DNA of 42,471 nucleotides, taken from Cytophagales bacterium (GTDB taxonomy: Bacteria > Bacteroidota > Bacteroidia > Cytophagales > Spirosomataceae). The stretch spans positions 1-42,471 of the forward strand of contig JAAFJL010000026.1 in assembly GCA_013298865.1 (NCBI GenBank), written 5' to 3'. Under the pieces are notes generated by a model, which did no database searches, was not told the origin of the DNA, and saw nothing but the letters and a program-made list of their open reading frames with translations. A program made the translations under genes and the position numbers. Of the stretch, positions 40,075 to 42,471 are shown one piece after another (the first letter of the stretch is position 1; each line of letters begins with the position of its first letter).

Positions 40075-40779
40075 CTAATAATCCTGACTCATTGGATGAA
40101 TCATCAACTCATCAATCACGACGTGTTTTGGGGCAGAAAGAATGTATGTGATAGAATCTGCCATGTTTTCAGAAGTTAAATATTCTGCTTGGTGTGCGTC
40201 GCCCTCTTCCAAATTATGAAAATGCGTATCAACCAAACCCGAATACACAACGGAAACCTTGATATTATCTTTTCTAATTTCTTTACGCAACGCCATAGAG
40301 AAGGCATCTTGGGCGTATTTTGAAGAGCAATACAACGACCCACCATCAAAAACTCGTTTTGCTACGTCGGATGCTACGTTGATGATATGCCCACCTCCGT
40401 TTGCCTTCATGACAGGTACTATTTCTCTACAAAAAAGGAACGTTCCCTTCACGTTGGTGTCGTAAATACTGTCCCATTCAGAAGTTGTGATGTTTTCAGC
40501 TTGTTTGAAAACTCCGAAACCTGCATTGTTTACGATGGCATCAATTTGGGTATAATTTGCCACAACAGCCTTCACGAAAGTTTCATCGGCTACGCTTCCA
40601 ACAAAGATTTTTACTTCAACACCCAAAGCAGAAAGCTCTTTTTGTAGTGAAATTAACTCTGGTTCGCTTCGGGCAATTAAGCCTAAGTTTACGCCTTTTG
40701 CAGCTAACATTTTGGCTAAAGCACGACCAATACCTTTGCTCGCACCCGTGATTAAGATTGTTTTATTTTGTAAATCCAT
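40075..40779 (-). CDS. Short-chain dehydrogenase/reductase (SDR)
   Basis: The 234-residue classical SDR has the cofactor loop TGASKGIGRA at 11-20, NNAG at 84-87, the catalytic Ser in NVASDVA (137) and YxxxK as YCSSK (Tyr150, Lys154). IARSE after the second strand suggests NADP preference (Arg near position 37). A YSGLVDTHFH segment precedes the variable substrate lobe. A 3-ketoacyl-ACP reductase/FabG-like or sepiapterin-reductase-like role is possible; the substrate is unknown. The gene is flanked by two repeat elements. Confidence 0.9.
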   Translation of the reverse strand: MDLQNKTILITGASKGIGRALAKMLAAKGVNLGLIARSEPELISLQKELSALGVEVKIFVGSVADETFVKAVVANYTQIDAIVNNAGFGVFKQAENITTSEWDSIYDTNVKGTFLFCREIVPVMKANGGGHIINVASDVAKRVFDGGSLYCSSKYAQDAFSMALRKEIRKDNIKVSVVYSGLVDTHFHNLEEGDAHQAEYLTSENMADSITYILSAPKHVVIDELMIHPMSQDY

Positions 40780-40804
40780 GTTGATTGTTTTGTTATTTGT
40801 TACC

Positions 40805-40963
40805 GAAGCTGTTTAAACTTTCTCTTTCGTTTAAAATTGACTCTTTTTAAATCCAGCATTCTAAAATTATCTCAATGTAGCTCTGCTATATGTCGATAAT
40901 TTTATAAAACTGGACTTAAAAATAGCCTAATTTTAAGTCAAAACAGAAAGTTTAAACAGTTTC
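40805..40963. repeat. About 159-bp imperfect palindrome touching the stop of the flavin monooxygenase gene
   Basis: Outer arms CTGTTTAAACTTTCT (40809-40823) and AGAAAGTTTAAACAG (40945-40959) are perfect 15-bp inverts. Inner parts continue the symmetry: TTTAAAATTGACTC + TTTTTAAATCCAG faces CTGGACTTAAAAA + TAATTTTAAGTC, and CTAAAATTATC faces GATAATTTTATA. The whole could fold into one stem of about 70 bp with a small loop near 40882. It overlaps the TGA of the upstream gene. No ORF; a MITE-like element or oversized terminator. Confidence 0.8.
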
Positions 40964-42125
40964 ACCTTAAAAATTCAGTTGTTAGTGGTGTAACTGGTTC
41001 ATTATCAGGAGTTCTATTTTGTAAACTTGATAATCTTACATTGGGCAGATGAGGCAAAACCAATTGAGCAAAATATTCAGATTCTTCTTTGAGCGGATAG
41101 CCCGAAAGAATAAATGCCCGAATCCCCATGTCCATGTATCGTTGTAATTTTGCCAAAACTTGTGCTGGATTCCCTACAATTGCTGCTCCACAACCAGACC
41201 TTGCTCGCCCGATGCCTGTCCAGAGAAATGGTTCTACAAAATCGTCTTCATCTGCTAATTTTTCTCGAATTTCATCTTGTCGCAAAACCCCTGCCGATTG
41301 AGCATCTTGAGTTCTTGATTTTAATTCTTGCCCTTTTTCAACATCAAATTTAGACATCATTCGTTTTGCCCAGGCTCTTGCTTCGGCTTCGGTTTCTCGT
41401 ACAATTACGTGTACTCGAAAACCAAAATCAATCACTCTGCCATGACTTTCGGCTCGCTTTTGCATATCTTCAATCGTTGCTTTGATATTTGCTTCTGGTT
41501 CGGGCCACATCAAAAAGACATCACAATATTTAGCACAAATTTCTTTTGACCCTTCAGATATTCCCCCAAAATATAACAGTGGACCCCCATTTTGCTGATA
41601 TGGTTTCACTGGAGCAGCCGACATATTGATATTTTTATAGATTTCTCCATCAAAAACAATACGGTCTTGCGTCCATGCTTGTTTCAGGATTTCAATAGTT
41701 TCGGCACAACGCTGGTAACGCAAATCATGAGATTCTTTTGTACCTGGCAAATCAGAATTGATGATATTGATGGTTAGCCGCCCTTTCAGAATATGATCAA
41801 GCGTTGCAATATGCCGTGCCAACATAGGCGGGTGAATTTCTCCTGTACGGATGGCTGCCAACAAATTAATTTGCGTCGTTTCTGGAGCAACCGCCCCTGC
41901 AAAAGTCAAAACCTCCTGCCCGACAATATACGAAGTTGGGAGGAGGATATTTTTGTAGCCTAATTGGTCGGCGGTGAGCAAAATATCTTTGCAATGTTCG
42001 TAATTGCTTCTCCGGTTTTGGTCTAAATTTCCCAGAAATTCCGTGTCACCACCACATAAATCATCGAACCATGCCACTTCACAGACAGGTTCTTGCGTAC
42101 GGATATTTTGAATGTTTTCTTTCAT
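40962..42125 (-). CDS. SsuD-like LLM-class flavin-dependent monooxygenase
   Basis: The 387-residue bacterial-luciferase-like TIM barrel resembles FMNH2-dependent alkanesulfonate monooxygenases. Seen are [72 protein letters not shown], the sugar-like core [19 protein letters not shown] and a C-terminal [27 protein letters not shown]. The SsuD-type His/Arg positions (IHPP, RQ-like region) look kept. It probably releases sulfite from organosulfonates or oxidises a related compound. No ssuE reductase or ABC transporter is adjacent, so the reductant comes from elsewhere. Confidence 0.9.
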   Translation of the reverse strand: MKENIQNIRTQEPVCEVAWFDDLCGGDTEFLGNLDQNRRSNYEHCKDILLTADQLGYKNILLPTSYIVGQEVLTFAGAVAPETTQINLLAAIRTGEIHPPMLARHIATLDHILKGRLTINIINSDLPGTKESHDLRYQRCAETIEILKQAWTQDRIVFDGEIYKNINMSAAPVKPYQQNGGPLLYFGGISEGSKEICAKYCDVFLMWPEPEANIKATIEDMQKRAESHGRVIDFGFRVHVIVRETEAEARAWAKRMMSKFDVEKGQELKSRTQDAQSAGVLRQDEIREKLADEDDFVEPFLWTGIGRARSGCGAAIVGNPAQVLAKLQRYMDMGIRAFILSGYPLKEESEYFAQLVLPHLPNVRLSSLQNRTPDNEPVTPLTTEFLR

Positions 42126-42154
42126 AATTGATAGTCCGATTGCTGTCGCCAGTT

Positions 42155-42173
42155 TACGGGACAGATGCCCGTA
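42155..42173. repeat. Small G/C-rich palindrome
   Basis: TACGGG, a 7-base loop and CCCGTA form a 6-bp stem in a G/C-richer patch (42131-42178) before the flavin monooxygenase gene. It resembles the hairpin at 988-1006 in size and composition. Confidence 0.5.
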
Positions 42174-42191
42174 CTACGAAAGCTACAAAAA

Positions 42192-42471
42192 TTAATATGT
42201 AAAATATTTCTTCAAATTGTTAACTGGCTTTTCAATTAAAAACCAAGAAATTGAAGCAACTCCAACAGCAATTCCGAAAAAGTATAGTAACTCAAATACC
42301 ACATTACCAGACAGTTGTGGAATAAACTGATAGATTTTACGTAAAACTCTCAGCGTGATATTCGTAGGCTGAGTATGGTAATAATTGTAAATAAAATTGT
42401 GGTAGAGATATAGCCCGTAACTGATTTTTCCGAGATAAACTACTACTGAATTTGTCAGAAAAGCTCGCATT
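42192..42471 (-). CDS. Acyltransferase 3 family membrane protein, C-terminal part
   Basis: About 93 residues of the C-terminus are present; the gene continues past the window edge. An ATG at 42470 is probably internal. VYLGKISYGLYLYHNFIYNYY is the well-known penultimate segment of OafA/YrhL-type acyltransferases, and FFGIAVGVASISWFLIEKPVNNLKKYF is the closing TM helix with the family's W-x-x-IEKP end. These integral membrane enzymes O-acylate surface polysaccharides or lipids. The active-site His pair and RxxR lie in the missing N-terminal half. Confidence 0.85.
   Translation of the reverse strand, partial: MRAFLTNSVVVYLGKISYGLYLYHNFIYNYYHTQPTNITLRVLRKIYQFIPQLSGNVVFELLYFFGIAVGVASISWFLIEKPVNNLKKYFTY

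Noticed and set aside
1-42471. CRISPR array, prophage, complete insertion sequence or riboswitch
   Set aside because: No regularly spaced direct repeats, no phage genes, no transposase with catalytic domain, and no recognisable TPP, SAM or cobalamin riboswitch core was found by eye, including upstream of thiL.

Overview
The window looks like a chromosomal segment from a member of the Bacteroidota, probably of the order Cytophagales; the phylum is well supported, the order is inference. The DNA is AT-rich. Nine promoters fit the phylum's TTG-N17-21-TAnnTTTG pattern. There is a gliding-motility/type IX secretion C-terminal domain protein and the remnant of a second type IX cargo. Succinate dehydrogenase is of the three-subunit sdhC-A-B type, and there are DUF2490 and DUF4350 proteins and a MoxR ATPase. 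Most of the window is ordinary core and housekeeping gene content. I see no phage, no intact transposase, no rRNA and no CRISPR array. The one tRNA is tRNA-Cys(GCA).

Layout. 1-2.6 kb, minus strand: a precorrin-2 dehydrogenase-like fragment, a membrane protein, thiL and a small lipoprotein. 2.8-5.7 kb, plus: a cytochrome b5-like protein, an N-acetylglucosamine kinase-like ATPase and a 474-residue protein of unknown function. 5.9-10.4 kb, plus: a membrane protein, then a phosphate-uptake pair (PiT permease and OprP-like porin) behind a promoter carrying TTAACA direct repeats, then a DUF2490 protein. 10.4-14.8 kb, minus: an M20 peptidase, a small membrane protein, tRNA-Cys, an AraC-type regulator and an acyl-CoA dehydrogenase. 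15.1-17.6 kb, plus: mreBCD. 17.7-20.7 kb, minus: a HAD phosphatase and trpG-trpE behind a leader-peptide attenuator. 20.7-26.2 kb, minus: an Rpn-like fragment, a lipoprotein, MoxR, a DUF4350 protein, a VWA-like lipoprotein and a membrane-anchored protein. 26.4-28 kb, plus: a secreted amidohydrolase. 28.1-31.7 kb, minus: sdhCAB. 32-35.6 kb, plus: a 950-residue surface protein and a broken type IX cargo gene. 35.7-42.5 kb: a GNAT acetyltransferase (plus), then on minus an alpha/beta hydrolase, a TMEM175-type channel, a sodium:solute symporter, an SDR, an SsuD-like flavin monooxygenase and the end of an acyltransferase.

The most informative non-coding element is the trp leader at about 20.42-20.71 kb. 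It has a promoter, an 18-codon leader peptide with three consecutive Trp codons, mutually exclusive 1:2 and 2:3 pairings, and a strong 3:4 terminator. A second large hairpin lies directly in front of trpE. Together they form a complete ribosome-mediated attenuator that can be read directly in the sequence.

The second theme is intergenic repeats. Many gaps hold hairpins built from short recurring words: TTTGAAAAT, ATTGAATGAGTG, TTGAATTG and CCGTAGG-type palindromes. There are also an 88-92 bp dispersed repeat present twice, two very long imperfect palindromes (about 160 and 200 bp), and a C/G-rich inverted repeat that has taken over the start of the DUF4350 gene. No function is assigned to them.
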